A stretch of DNA of 64,000 bases from Pseudoduganella albidiflava (GCF_004322755.1 NZ_CP036401.1:4960001-5024000), one strand, 5' to 3'. Positions 18,604 through 31,948 are shown, counted from the stretch's first letter. The notes: a model not told the origin generated them from the sequence alone. Numbers and translations: made by a program.

Positions 18604-19491
18604 TTATTTTTTCTGTGCCGCGAACAATGCATCGAGCTTCTGTTCGAAGACATGGTAGCCGATGCTCTCGTAAAGTTCCTCGCGGGTCTGCATCGTGCCG
18701 AGCACGTTCTGCTGCGTGCCGTCGCGCCGGATCGCGCCGTACACGTTCTCGGCCGCGCGGTTCATGGCGCGGAACGCCGACAGCGGATACAGCACGATGT
18801 CCACGTCGACCGAACGCAGCTCTTCCAGCGTGAACAGCGGCGTGGAACCGTATTCGGTAATGTTGGCCAGCACCGGCACCTTCACCGCCTCGGCGAAGCG
18901 CTTGTACATCGACAGTTCCGTCAATGCCTCGGCGAAGATCATGTCGGCGCCCGCCTCGACGCAGGCCACGGCGCGCTCGATGGCGGCATCGAAGCCTTCC
19001 ACGGCCAGCGCATCGGTGCGCGCCATGATGACGAAGTCCTGGTCGGTGCGGGCATCCACGGCAGCCTTGACGCGGTCGACCATCTCACCCTGGCTGACGA
19101 TTTCCTTGCCGGGCCGGTGGCCGCAGCGCTTGGCGCCCACCTGGTCCTCGATATGGACGGCGGCGGCACCGAACTTGATCATCGACTTCACGGTGCGGGC
19201 CACGTTGAAGGCCGAAGCGCCGAACCCGGTATCGATGTCGACCAGCAGCGGCAGGTCGCACACGTCGGTAATGCGGCGCACGTCGGTGAGCACGTCGTCC
19301 AGGTTCGAGATGCCCAGGTCGGGCAAGCCCAGCGAACCGGCCGCGACACCGCCGCCGGACAGGTAAACGGCGCGGAACCCGGCGCGTTGCGCCAGCAGCG
19401 CATGGTTGGCATTGATGGCGCCCACGACTTGCAGCGGCGACTCTTCGCGGACGGCCTGGCGGAACGCGGCTCCGGCGGAACGGATACTCAT
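18604..19491 (-). CDS. prpB: 2-methylisocitrate lyase PrpB
   Basis: 295 residues of the ICL/PEP-mutase family. PrpB cleaves 2-methylisocitrate to pyruvate and succinate. The KRCGH active-site loop is near residues 121-125. [14 protein letters not shown] and DIDTGFG (Mg-binding Asp) are also present. The ATG at 19491 ([10 protein letters not shown]) gives the normal N-terminus; a longer frame to 19551 would cross the promoter. It is the first gene of the operon, behind a sigma-54-type promoter at 19530-19544. Confidence 0.96.
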   Translation of the reverse strand: MSIRSAGAAFRQAVREESPLQVVGAINANHALLAQRAGFRAVYLSGGGVAAGSLGLPDLGISNLDDVLTDVRRITDVCDLPLLVDIDTGFGASAFNVARTVKSMIKFGAAAVHIEDQVGAKRCGHRPGKEIVSQGEMVDRVKAAVDARTDQDFVIMARTDALAVEGFDAAIERAVACVEAGADMIFAEALTELSMYKRFAEAVKVPVLANITEYGSTPLFTLEELRSVDVDIVLYPLSAFRAMNRAAENVYGAIRRDGTQQNVLGTMQTREELYESIGYHVFEQKLDALFAAQKK

Positions 19492-19529
19492 GATGGCCTT
19501 TCGGAATGACGATGGATGGCAGCAGTTCC

Positions 19530-19544
19530 GCAAGGAGCATGCCA
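19530..19544 (-). promoter_or_regulatory. Sigma-54 (-24/-12) promoter of prpBC-acnD-prpF
   Basis: On the minus strand the element reads TGGCATG-CTCC-TTGC. The -24 GG and -12 GC are exactly ten bases apart, as required, and it differs from the consensus TGGCACG-N4-TTGC at one base. Transcription would start about 12 bases downstream, leaving a leader of roughly 28 bases before prpB. The adjacent prpR encodes a sigma-54 activator. Confidence 0.85.
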
Positions 19545-19607
19545 GCATCATTGGAAGGGTGGGAAGTGCGTGAAATCAATGGCTTGCAAGTAGTGCAGCA
19601 CTCTCTG

Positions 19608-19638
19608 CGGCGTTTCAGCTGAAACAGATGAAACGCCG
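19608..19638. promoter_or_regulatory. Palindromic operator, likely PrpR binding site
   Basis: Arms cggcgtttca and tgaaacgccg (10 bp, perfect) enclose a second perfect palindrome, gtttcagctgaaac at 19612-19625. Further tgaaa half-sites stand at 19571 and 19651. The site lies about 65-90 bases upstream of the sigma-54 promoter and just before prpR, as expected for an upstream activator site. Confidence 0.7.
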
Positions 19639-19644
19639 TTGAAC

Positions 19645-19650
19645 TATAAT
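19645..19650 (+). promoter_or_regulatory. -10 box of prpR
   Basis: A perfect TATAAT six bases before the prpR ATG. The transcript would start at or next to the start codon (leaderless). The -35 region (19622-19627) is poor and lies inside the palindromic operator, consistent with activation or autoregulation by PrpR. Confidence 0.55.
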
Positions 19651-19656
19651 TGAAAC

Positions 19657-21270
<1,614 letters not shown>

Positions 21271-21284
21271 ATCGTCGCTCATCC

Positions 21285-21312
21285 CGCCGTTCGGCGTTCG
21301 CCGTTCGTCCTT
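21285..21312. repeat. 14-bp tandem duplication after prpR
   Basis: Two 14-bp units (21285-21298 and 21299-21312; type cgccgttcggcgtt), 14 bases after the prpR stop. Confidence 0.6.
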
Positions 21313-21387
21313 GTTTTGCGCCGCTCGTCATACAGCGGCTGGCAGTGCACGGCAAGGGTGCGAGGATGCGTTTCAAGGAGGAACACC

Positions 21388-22245
21388 ATGAAACGTCATC
21401 GACTCATCGCCGCCGCAGCAGCCGCCCTGTTTGCCGCCATGCCCGCCTGCGCTGCTCCCGCCTTCAAGGCCGAGGTCACCGGTAGCGGCCCCGCCGTGAT
21501 CCTGATTCCAGGCCTCGCTTCGTCCAGCGAAGTATGGCAAGGCACCACGCAGCACCTGTGCGGACCGCGCCAGTGCCATGTGCTGACCCTGGCCGGCTTT
21601 GCCGGTCAACCTGCGATCGAGGGCCCGCTGCTGCCGCAGGTGGAACAGCAATTGTCCGACTATATCGCCGCGAACAAGCTGGGCAAGCCCGTCATCATCG
21701 GCCACAGCCTGGGCGGTTTCGTGGCGCTGCGCTTCGCGATCGACCATCCCGACCAGGTAGAGCGCCTGGTGATCGTCGATTCGCTCCCGGCGCTCGGTGC
21801 GATGCAGGCGCCCCAGGCCACGCCCGAGCAGCTCCGGCAGATGGCGGCAGGCGTCCGCCAGGAGATGCTCGCCGCCGACGACGCGAGCTACGCCCAAGCC
21901 CAGCGCCGCAACGTGGCCATGATGGTAACGCGCTCGGAGGACGTGGACCGCATCATGCAAATGGGCCGGGGTTCGGACCGCAACACGGTGGCAGGCACGA
22001 TGGCAGAGCTGATCGAAACGGACCTGCGCGACGACGTGGCGAAGATCAGGGCGCCGACGCTGGTGCTGGGCGCGTGGGCCGCCTACAAGGACTTTGCGCC
22101 GCGCCCCGCGATCGAGGCGGTGTACACGAGCCAGTACGGCAAGCTGCCGGGCGTGCGCATCGAAATGGCGGAGACGGCGCGCCACTTCATCATGTACGAC
22201 GACCCGGCCTGGCTGTATGATCGCATCGACCATTTCCTGAAGTGA
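21388..22245 (+). CDS. Exported alpha/beta hydrolase
   Basis: 285 residues. A signal peptide (KRHRLIAAAAAALFAAMPACA, cleavage near residue 22) directs the enzyme to the periplasm or beyond. The nucleophile elbow GHSLGG has Ser107, the oxyanion segment is LIPGLASSSEVW, and the catalytic His lies in ETARHFIMYDDP near residue 266. The substrate is unknown; esterase, lipase or lactonase are all possible. The ATG at 21388 follows a good ribosome site (aaggagg). The LytS-type kinase starts 13 bases downstream, so the three genes to 24033 may form one operon. Confidence 0.85.
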   Translation: MKRHRLIAAAAAALFAAMPACAAPAFKAEVTGSGPAVILIPGLASSSEVWQGTTQHLCGPRQCHVLTLAGFAGQPAIEGPLLPQVEQQLSDYIAANKLGKPVIIGHSLGGFVALRFAIDHPDQVERLVIVDSLPALGAMQAPQATPEQLRQMAAGVRQEMLAADDASYAQAQRRNVAMMVTRSEDVDRIMQMGRGSDRNTVAGTMAELIETDLRDDVAKIRAPTLVLGAWAAYKDFAPRPAIEAVYTSQYGKLPGVRIEMAETARHFIMYDDPAWLYDRIDHFLK

Positions 22246-22258
22246 AAGTGACAGCGCA

Positions 22259-23287
22259 ATGACCACCCTTCCGCCGCGGCTGGCGCGCCTGAACTGGTAC
22301 TGGCCACTGCAGCTGGGCGGCTGGAGCGTGCTGGCCCTGTTCGACCTCGCGCAGGCGATGAATCGCGCCGGCAGTCCCGCCGTCATCGCGGTCTCCGTTA
22401 CCGGTGTCGCGGCGGGCCTGCTGCTGTCCGACGGCTGGCGCCGGCTGCTGAAGGGGCGCCCGGCCTGGCGCAGGATGGGGCGGATGGCCGTTGCGGTGTT
22501 GGTGCTGGGCTGCGTGAACACCTTCCTGGTCTACCTGGCTTATCGTGTCTTCAAGCCGTTCGGCGAGGTGCGCGGCTATGCGTGGCTGCCGTACGCAGTC
22601 TTGTTCTGGTCCGGTGTCCACGCGGTGTGGACCGTGCTGTATCTCGCCGCGCTGTCGATCCGCCGGGCCCGGCATGCCGAAGCCGAGGCGCTCCGGCTCG
22701 AACTGCACGCCAAGGACATCGAGCTGCGCGCGCTGCAGGCGCAGGTCAACCCGCACTTCTTCTTCAACAGCCTGAACAGCGTGCGCGCGCTGATCTACGA
22801 GGACCCGGAGAGCGCGGCGCGGATGATCGACCGGCTGGCCGGCCTGATGCGCTATGCGCTGCAATCGGGCCACGTGGAGACGGTGCCGCTGGCGGCCGAG
22901 CTGGAGGCGGTGGAAGCCTACCTGGCGATCGAGAAGATCCGTTTCGAGGAGCGCTTGCGCGTGCGGGTGGACATCGAGCCCGGACTGGAACACGTGATGG
23001 TGCCGCCCATGTCGCTGCAGACCCTGGTGGAAAATGCCGTGAAGTACGGCGTCGAACTGAGCACGACCGGCAGCGACATCCGCATTCGCGCCTGGCGCGG
23101 CGTTGGCGGCACGCTGATCGAGATCGCCAACGCCGGCGCGCTCCGTCTCCCTGGCGATTCCACGCAGGTGGGCCTGGCGAATGCCCGCAAGCGCCTCGCG
23201 CTGGCGGTGGGCGGCGGCGCCAGCCTTGACCTGGCGGAATGCGACGGCTGGGTGCGCGCCACGCTGCAGTTGCCGGTGGCCGCATGA
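22259..23287 (+). CDS. LytS-type sensor histidine kinase
   Basis: 342 residues. Four predicted membrane helices occupy roughly residues 12-130. They are followed by a HisKA_7TM/LytS-type kinase core with the phospho-acceptor His166 in QVNPHFFFNSLNS and the ATP-binding N-box TLVENAVKYG. No periplasmic sensor domain is seen, so the signal is probably sensed in or through the membrane. Its stop overlaps the response-regulator start (ATGA), marking a cognate pair. Confidence 0.9.
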   Translation: MTTLPPRLARLNWYWPLQLGGWSVLALFDLAQAMNRAGSPAVIAVSVTGVAAGLLLSDGWRRLLKGRPAWRRMGRMAVAVLVLGCVNTFLVYLAYRVFKPFGEVRGYAWLPYAVLFWSGVHAVWTVLYLAALSIRRARHAEAEALRLELHAKDIELRALQAQVNPHFFFNSLNSVRALIYEDPESAARMIDRLAGLMRYALQSGHVETVPLAAELEAVEAYLAIEKIRFEERLRVRVDIEPGLEHVMVPPMSLQTLVENAVKYGVELSTTGSDIRIRAWRGVGGTLIEIANAGALRLPGDSTQVGLANARKRLALAVGGGASLDLAECDGWVRATLQLPVAA

Positions 23288-24033
23288 GCCAGGTAGCGGC
23301 GCCTGGCAACGGCAGCGCGGCGCAGGTGCCGATGCGCGCCCTGATCGTCGATGACGAACGCCTGGCCCGTGCCGAGTTGCGGCGCCTGCTGGCCGCCCAC
23401 CCCGGCATCGAGATCGTGGGCGAGGCGGCGCATGCCGAACAAGCCATCGCGCAGGTGGCGGCCTTGCAGCCGGACCTCCTGCTGCTCGACGTGCAGATGC
23501 CCGGCGCCAGCGGGTTCGACCTGCTGCAGGCGCTCGACACGACGCCTGAAGTGATCTTCACGACCGCATTCGACCAGTACGCCTTGCAGGCGTTCGAGGT
23601 GAATGCGCTCGACTACCTGCAAAAGCCGATCCAGGCGACCCGGCTGGCGGCCGCCCTGCAACGCGCCGCGCTGCGGCTCGGCCTGCCGGTGGCGGGCACG
23701 CCGGCCGCGCCACGCAAGCTGTTCGTCCGCGATGGCGAGCGCTGCTGGTTCGTGGCGCTGGACAGCGTTCGCCTGTTCGAATCCGAAGGCAATTACACGC
23801 GCGTGTATTTCGACGATGTCCGGCCACTGGTATTGCGCTCGCTCACGCAACTGGAAGAACGCCTGGACCCGCAGCGCTTCCTGCGCGCCAGCCGGCGCCA
23901 TATCGTCAACCTGGATTTCGTTGAACGGATGAGCGCCAACGACGCGGGTGGCTTCGACCTGCTGCTTCCGGGGGGCATGACCGTGGAAGTATCGCGGCGG
24001 CGGGCGGCACAGGTGCGCAGCCTCGGGCTGTGA
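23284..24033 (+). CDS. LytTR-family response regulator
   Basis: 249 residues. The receiver domain (about 17-135) has the acidic pair in IVDDE and phospho-acceptor Asp69 in LLLLDVQMPG. A C-terminal LytTR DNA-binding domain (about 150-249) contains FESEGNYTRVYF and FLRASRRHIVNLDFVERM. Met17 (MRALIVDDE) is an alternative start, but the ATG at 23284 gives the ATGA overlap with the kinase. Such regulators often control surface or exported-protein genes; two PEP-CTERM genes follow (context only). Confidence 0.92.
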   Translation: MSQVAAPGNGSAAQVPMRALIVDDERLARAELRRLLAAHPGIEIVGEAAHAEQAIAQVAALQPDLLLLDVQMPGASGFDLLQALDTTPEVIFTTAFDQYALQAFEVNALDYLQKPIQATRLAAALQRAALRLGLPVAGTPAAPRKLFVRDGERCWFVALDSVRLFESEGNYTRVYFDDVRPLVLRSLTQLEERLDPQRFLRASRRHIVNLDFVERMSANDAGGFDLLLPGGMTVEVSRRRAAQVRSLGL

Positions 24034-24181
24034 TGCCCCCGCTACGCTGATCCTGGAACGCGGCAAGGATGTCGGAATCCTTTACATGCGCGGGCGCCTT
24101 GCGGTCCCCTTCATCCGGTGGATGACGCAGGCACGGGAAATGCTGACGTTTTGAGGCATCTCAACCCGATGGAGACCGGTC

Positions 24182-24994
24182 ATGAACATCCCGATGCGTT
24201 CCCGCGCCGCTGCAGCGGCGGCGGCAATCCTGTTAGGCCTTGCGGGCACCAGCCACGCCCAGGTATTCGATGGCGGCATTCCCGCCGGATGGCAATGCGC
24301 CGGCGACTGCGGCACCGCGCCGGAGGATGGCAACATCACGCTGGCGCCCGGCGGCGGCACGCAGTATGGCTGGGTATCGACGGTGAATGGCGCGGCCGGC
24401 GTGCTGTTGCCCGGCGTGAGCGCGCCAGCCGATTCGATTGCCGGCAGTGCCTTGCGTTCGCACCTGTTCACTGCGCAGGCCGGCGATGCCCTGCACTTTG
24501 CCTTCAACTACATAACGACCGACGGCGGTGACTTCAGCGACTATGCCTGGGTGCGCCTGCTGAACGGAGACGGCAGCCAGGCGGCGCTGCTGGCGACGGC
24601 GCGTACTTCGCCGGGCGGGGGCGCGGTGCCCGGCTTCGGCATGCCGGCGGGCGCGGCCACGCTGGACCCGCCCTTCTCGGATGTCGAAGGCCTGGCCCCG
24701 AGCTGGAGCCCGCTGGGAGACGATTCCGGCACCTGCTATATCCCTGACAATTGCGGCCAGACCGGCTGGATCGGTGCCGCGTACACGATCGCGGCAGCGG
24801 GCGAGTACACGCTGGAATTCGGCGTGGTCAACTGGGTCGACCGTGGCGCCGATACCGGGCTGGCGTTCGACGCCATCACGCTCGACGGCGTGCCGCTGGC
24901 GCCTGTGCCGGAGCCGGGGCGGCTCGGCATGCTGATGACTGGCGCGCTGCTGCTGGCATTGATCCGGCGTGCCGGCCGCCGGCGAGGCGACTGA
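24182..24994 (+). CDS. PEP-CTERM sorting-domain protein
   Basis: 270 residues. The signal peptide is cleaved near AGTSHAQ. The secreted beta-rich domain contains paired cysteines (WQCAGDCGT; DDSGTCYIPDNCGQ). The C-terminal PEP-CTERM signal is VPEPGRLGMLMTG, a hydrophobic helix, then RRAGRRR. The tail is recognised by an exosortase, which removes it at the inner membrane; the exosortase gene is not in this window. The architecture (cysteines, late DTGLAFDAITLDG) resembles the NF038132-type PEP-CTERM group from memory. A ribosome site (ggaga) precedes the ATG at 24182. Confidence 0.88.
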   Translation: MNIPMRSRAAAAAAAILLGLAGTSHAQVFDGGIPAGWQCAGDCGTAPEDGNITLAPGGGTQYGWVSTVNGAAGVLLPGVSAPADSIAGSALRSHLFTAQAGDALHFAFNYITTDGGDFSDYAWVRLLNGDGSQAALLATARTSPGGGAVPGFGMPAGAATLDPPFSDVEGLAPSWSPLGDDSGTCYIPDNCGQTGWIGAAYTIAAAGEYTLEFGVVNWVDRGADTGLAFDAITLDGVPLAPVPEPGRLGMLMTGALLLALIRRAGRRRGD

Positions 24995-25136
24995 CCGCGC
25001 GCGCGGGCGGTTACCACATCCGTGCGACGTTGGCAGAGGACGACGGGAGATTGCAACAAATGTAACGAGCATTGTTGGGCTGTCCGGCCGACTTCTACGA
25101 TGGTTCCCATCCCCACCACCGCAAGGAGAATCGCCC

Positions 25137-25862
25137 ATGAAGCGCACGCCCCCTGTCACGTTTGCCCGCCGGGTTGCCCGCCGCACTGTCGGCAAGTTTA
25201 CCGCTGGCACCTTCGCCGCCGGCATCTTCGCCCTCGCCGCGGCCCTGCCTGCCCACGCCGAGTCCATTTCCGCCATCGCGCAGGTGCAGGGCTGGGTCAA
25301 CAGCAACGGCGGCAGTAACGAAGCCACTCCGCTCGGCAATACCTTCACCGGCAACGAGACCGGCATGCGCTTCAACAGCTGGGCGGCATTCTTCATCCCG
25401 GCCGGCACCACATGGGCATCGGCCACGCTGTCGCTGTCGCCTTCCGTGTATGGGAACGCGCCGCCGAGCGTGATCGGGCTGTTCGACGTCGAAGGCGGCC
25501 TGCAGCCGCTGCTGAACACGTTCGAACCGGGCACCGGTGTCTTTGCCGACCTGGGCAGCGGAACCCGGTATGCCGCGGCCACCCTGCACGACAGCCCCGT
25601 CGACATCTCGCTGAACGGTGCGGCACTGGCCGACATCAATGCGCTGGCCGGCGCGTACTTCGTGATCGGCTTCACCAACCAGACATTGAACGCCGTGCCG
25701 GTCGAGGCCGGCGACCAGGGCATTTACCTGGGCGGCATCCGCAACGAGCCGTACCTGGAATTGACGCTGTCGACCGTGCCTGCCGTGCCCGAGCCGGGCA
25801 CCTATGCGATGCTGCTGGCCGGGCTGGCCGTCGCGGGCGTGGCGGCACGGCGCCGCCGCTGA
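25137..25862 (+). CDS. PEP-CTERM sorting-domain protein
   Basis: 241 residues. The signal peptide (basic start KRTPPVTFARRVARR, cleavage near LPAHAES) is followed by a beta-sandwich-like secreted domain of about 165 residues. The tail reads VPEPGTYAMLLAG, a hydrophobic helix, then ARRRR. The ATG at 25137 follows a strong ribosome site (aaggaga). It follows the previous PEP-CTERM gene by 142 bases, which contain no clear terminator, and is closed by a bidirectional terminator. Confidence 0.88.
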   Translation: MKRTPPVTFARRVARRTVGKFTAGTFAAGIFALAAALPAHAESISAIAQVQGWVNSNGGSNEATPLGNTFTGNETGMRFNSWAAFFIPAGTTWASATLSLSPSVYGNAPPSVIGLFDVEGGLQPLLNTFEPGTGVFADLGSGTRYAAATLHDSPVDISLNGAALADINALAGAYFVIGFTNQTLNAVPVEAGDQGIYLGGIRNEPYLELTLSTVPAVPEPGTYAMLLAGLAVAGVAARRRR

Positions 25863-25902
25863 CGATCTCGAACCGGAGAACCCGCCCGACGGTTCAGGGC
25901 GA

Positions 25903-25931
25903 AAAAAACCCGCTCTCGCGAGCGGGTTTTT
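25903..25931. terminator. Bidirectional terminator between PEP-CTERM gene and clpA
   Basis: Stem acccgctc/gagcgggt with an A-run on the left and a T-run on the right. It serves the plus-strand PEP-CTERM gene and the convergent minus-strand clpA. Confidence 0.9.
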
Positions 25932-25942
25932 ACTGGCGTGGA

Positions 25943-28239
<2,297 letters not shown>

Positions 28240-28243
<4 letters not shown>

Positions 28244-28542
28244 ACTTCCTCCATCACGCACTGCAGGGGGTGCCCCGCCTTGCGCGCATGCGTTAAAACG
28301 AACTCCACCTTGGTTGATGCAATATCTTTTGAGAACACACCGCACACGCCTTTGCCGTAGCGATGCACACTCAGCATAATTTGCGTAGCCGTTTCGCGAT
28401 CCTTGTTGAAATATTCCTGAATGATCGCGACCACAAATTCCATCGGAGTGTAGTCGTCGTTCAACAACGCCACCTGGTACATGGGGGGCGGCTTCAGCGT
28501 CTGCCGCTCCAGGACGGTCTCGGTGTCATGCTTGGTTGCCAT
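28240..28542 (-). CDS. clpS: ClpA adaptor protein ClpS
   Basis: 100 residues. ClpS delivers N-degron substrates to ClpAP. Conserved residues are the [11 protein letters not shown] block (Asn34/Asp35-type N-degron pocket), [16 protein letters not shown] and the C-terminal region. A long disordered N-terminus of about 20 residues is typical. A -10 element TAGAAT/GAATAT lies within ten bases of the ATG and no ribosome site is seen, suggesting a leaderless or near-leaderless message. Confidence 0.96.
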
Positions 28543-28548
28543 ACGCTT

Positions 28549-28577
28549 ATATTCTAATGCTTTCGTGGTCGATGCAA
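28549..28577 (-). promoter_or_regulatory. Promoter of clpS-clpA
   Basis: Minus strand: -35 TTGCAT (28577-28572), 17-base spacer, -10 GAATAT (28554-28549). An overlapping TAGAAT (28556-28551) has a 15-base spacer. The start would fall within a few bases of the clpS ATG at 28542. Confidence 0.55.
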
Positions 28578-28720
28578 CGCCCGTTTAACTGGACGTTTCC
28601 ATTTGTCCTCAATCTTACGCGCTTTCCCAACTGCGCGCAGATGGCGCCCCCCGGCGCAAAATCAAGTCCTTTCATCATTTCTCGTGTTGCAAAAAACTTA
28701 CTATTGCCACGACAAAGCGC

Positions 28721-28749
28721 TTGACATAGAAAATTGTTCCGCCAACAAT
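28721..28749 (+). promoter_or_regulatory. Promoter of the cold-shock gene
   Basis: A consensus -35 TTGACA (28721-28726), 17-base spacer and AACAAT as -10 (28744-28749). The predicted start near 28756 leaves a leader of about 115 bases, in line with the long structured leaders of cold-shock mRNAs. It lies in the 328-base clpS/csp divergent spacer, which is AT-rich on this side and otherwise shows nothing. Confidence 0.65.
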
Positions 28750-28870
28750 GCCATATCGACTGGTGCAGAAATGTACATGTTGGTAAGAAGTGAGTTGTCG
28801 AGGAGGGGGCAGGAAGCTTCTTGCTTTTATGGCTCGTGTGATTCGTTATTATTTGAAAGTTCTTTTTATT

Positions 28871-29074
28871 ATGGCAACTGGTACCGTTAAGTGGTTCAAT
28901 GACTCCAAAGGTTTCGGCTTCATCACCCCTGATGATGGTGGCGAAGATTTGTTCGCGCACTTCTCCGCAATCAACATGAACGGCTTCAAGACCCTGAAAG
29001 AAGGTCAAAAGGTGCAGTTCGAAGTCACGCAGGGCCCGAAAGGCAAGCAAGCTTCCAACATCCAGGCTAGCTGA
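28871..29074 (+). CDS. Cold-shock protein (CspA family)
   Basis: 67 residues: [20 protein letters not shown] with the RNP1 (KGFGFI) and RNP2-like (DLFAHFSAI) nucleic-acid motifs of a single OB-fold cold-shock domain. It acts as an RNA chaperone. The ATG at 28871 has no ribosome site (a T-rich tract precedes it). An in-frame ATG at 28829 would add [14 protein letters not shown], which is unusual for the family, and sits nearer an upstream gga-rich tract (28800-28813). The family-length start is reported; the extended form cannot be excluded. Confidence 0.93.
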   Translation: MATGTVKWFNDSKGFGFITPDDGGEDLFAHFSAINMNGFKTLKEGQKVQFEVTQGPKGKQASNIQAS

Positions 29075-29088
29075 TCAGCTTCCTCGAC

Positions 29089-29119
29089 TAAAAAAGCCCT
29101 GCTGAAGCGGGGTTTTTTT
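29089..29119 (+). terminator. Terminator of the cold-shock gene
   Basis: A short imperfect hairpin (agccctgc, loop tgaa, gcggggtt) with eight Ts after it, 15 bases past the csp stop. Confidence 0.8.
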
Positions 29120-29123
29120 TCGC

Positions 29124-29162
29124 CCCTGCATTTCTTCCCTGCATTCCTTCCCTGCTCCTCGC
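29124..29162. repeat. 13-bp tandem array after csp
   Basis: Three 13-bp units (29124-29136, 29137-29149, 29150-29162; type ccctgcattcctt), the third diverged. It lies between the csp and icd terminators. Confidence 0.65.
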
Positions 29163-29193
29163 GCCTTGCCATTGCCCAGCCTGCAAGGCAAAG

Positions 29194-29221
29194 AAAAAAC
29201 CCGCCACGCGTGCGGGTTTTT
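29194..29221 (-). terminator. Terminator of icd
   Basis: Stem acccgc/gcgggt flanked by A- and T-runs on both sides, 21 bases after the icd stop on the minus strand. Confidence 0.88.
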
Positions 29222-29242
29222 CTTTAAAACATTGCAAGACGA

Positions 29243-30496
<1,254 letters not shown>

Positions 30497-30565
30497 CGAA
30501 TTCTCCGAAATGAAGCGACGCTGGCGGGCGTCATGGACGTGCCGGCTGCAAATCCGGCTCTACCG

Positions 30566-30604
30566 ACCAGCTATGACCACCAGCTGTGACGACCAACTGC
30601 GACG
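30566..30604. repeat. 13-bp degenerate tandem array upstream of icd
   Basis: Three units of 13 bp (30566-30578, 30579-30591, 30592-30604; type accagctgtgacg) in the icd/rluE divergent spacer. Confidence 0.6.
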
Positions 30605-30754
30605 CCAAGCCGCAATATGCATTGCAATAACTCGACGGCCACAGCCGCAAAACAAGGTACAAGCCAGGTACAGGCGTCTTCTATAAGATATAAGACAACT
30701 ATCACCACTGCCGATTATGCATCAGTATGCCGATACCTGCCACGGTTTAGTCGG

Positions 30755-30760
30755 TACAAT
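30755..30760 (+). promoter_or_regulatory. -10 box of rluE
   Basis: TACAAT ends six bases before the rluE ATG. The predicted start falls on the start codon; no ribosome site is present, and the -35 region is not convincing. Confidence 0.4.
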
Positions 30761-30766
30761 CCCGCA

Positions 30767-31324
30767 ATGCTGATCTTACTTAATAAGCCATTCGGAGTAT
30801 TGTGCCAGTTTTCCCCGCAACCCGAGCGCCTGACGCTGGCCGATTGCGTGCCCGTGCCGAACGTCTATCCGGCCGGGCGCCTCGACGCCGACAGCGAAGG
30901 CCTGCTGTTGCTGACCGATGATGGCAAGCTGCAGCACGATATCGCCCACCCGGACCGCAAGGAACCGAAAACCTACCTGGTGCAGGTCGATGGCCTTGCC
31001 GATGGCGCCGCGCTGGCGCGCCTGCAGGCGCCGCTGGACCTGGGCGACTTCGTGACCAGGCCTTGCCAGGCCGTGCGCATCGCCGAGCCGGAATGGCTTT
31101 GGCCGCGCAATCCGCCGATCCGCGTGCGCGCCGACAAGCCCACGTCGTGGCTGGCGATCACGCTCCAGGAAGGCAAGAACCGCCAGGTGCGGCGCATGAC
31201 GGCCGCGGTGGGGCTGCCCACGCTGCGGCTGGTGCGCAGCGCCATCGGCGCGGTATCGCTGGCGACCCATCCGCTGATGCCTGGCGAATGGATGGAAATC
31301 GATCCTGCGGAACTGAAGCCTTGA
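30767..31324 (+). CDS. rluE: rRNA pseudouridine synthase (RluE type)
   Basis: 185 residues of the RsuA/RluB/E/F family without an S4 domain, the size of RluE (23S rRNA U2457 in E. coli). Catalytic Asp40 lies in GRLDADSEGLLLLTDDG, and EGKNRQVRRMTAAVGLPTLRLVR is the second signature. The ATG at 30767 begins MLILLNKPFGVLCQF directly at the catalytic fold. A longer in-frame start at 30617 would cross the promoter region. Confidence 0.9.
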   Translation: MLILLNKPFGVLCQFSPQPERLTLADCVPVPNVYPAGRLDADSEGLLLLTDDGKLQHDIAHPDRKEPKTYLVQVDGLADGAALARLQAPLDLGDFVTRPCQAVRIAEPEWLWPRNPPIRVRADKPTSWLAITLQEGKNRQVRRMTAAVGLPTLRLVRSAIGAVSLATHPLMPGEWMEIDPAELKP

Positions 31325-31424
31325 ACATGCCTCAAAAAGAACACATCGCCGTGGTCGCGCGGATGCCACCGCGCGCCATGCGCATCGTGCCTTCCTTGCC
31401 ACTCTTTCACCTGCCTTCGATACG

Positions 31425-31883
31425 ATGAAGACCGCCCTCGTTGCCCTCGTTGCCCTCGTTTCCTCTACTGCCCTGTGCGCCGCCAGCGGCGCTGCCGCCC
31501 AGAACGGGCGCTTCGCCACCACCACACTGACCGCCGGCATGCACCTGATCAAGGCCGAAGTCGCGGCCACCGATGCCCAGCGCGCGCAGGGCCTGATGTT
31601 CCGCGAGACCATGCCGGCCAACGCCGGCATGGTGTTCGTGTTCGATGCGCCGGCCACGCAATGCATGTGGATGAAGAATACGCCGCTGCCGCTGTCCGTG
31701 GCATTCATCGATGCCGGCGGCAAGATCGTCAACATCCGCGACATGCAGCCGCATACGCTCGACAGCCACTGCTCGACGAAAGGCGTGCCGGTCAAGTACG
31801 CGCTGGAGATGAACCTGGGCTGGTTCCAGCAAAAGCACATCAAGCCGGGGATGAAGATCGGCAACCTGCCGGCACAACCGTAA
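31425..31883 (+). CDS. Exported DUF192 protein
   Basis: 152 residues. Signal peptide with cleavage near SGAAAQ. The DUF192 domain (about 35-150) shows RAQGLMFRETMPANAGMVF, CMWMKNTPLPLSVAFID and MQPHTLDSHCS. The family is widespread and its biochemical role is unclear. It follows rluE by 100 bases. A 12-bp tandem array lies 65 bases beyond the stop. Confidence 0.9.
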   Translation: MKTALVALVALVSSTALCAASGAAAQNGRFATTTLTAGMHLIKAEVAATDAQRAQGLMFRETMPANAGMVFVFDAPATQCMWMKNTPLPLSVAFIDAGGKIVNIRDMQPHTLDSHCSTKGVPVKYALEMNLGWFQQKHIKPGMKIGNLPAQP

Positions 31884-31948
31884 CCGGGGACATGGCGCCG
31901 GTGCAGCCGCGAGCGGGCTTGGAACGGTTACGCGAGGCGCCGTGCCAG

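Noticed and set aside
14822..18658. A 1278-codon open frame on the plus strand opposite acnD and prpC
   Set aside because: It runs antisense to well-supported enzymes. Its composition (Arg/His/Gln/Gly-rich) is that of a shadow frame in GC-rich DNA, without family motifs.
24034..25136. Sigma-54 promoters in front of the two PEP-CTERM genes
   Set aside because: I looked for GG-N10-GC elements with TGGCA context and found only mis-spaced partial matches.
31327..31428. A 33-codon frame whose TGA overlaps the DUF192 start (ATGA)
   Set aside because: It has no ribosome site and an ordinary peptide sequence; it could be a coupling leader, but the overlap alone is weak evidence.
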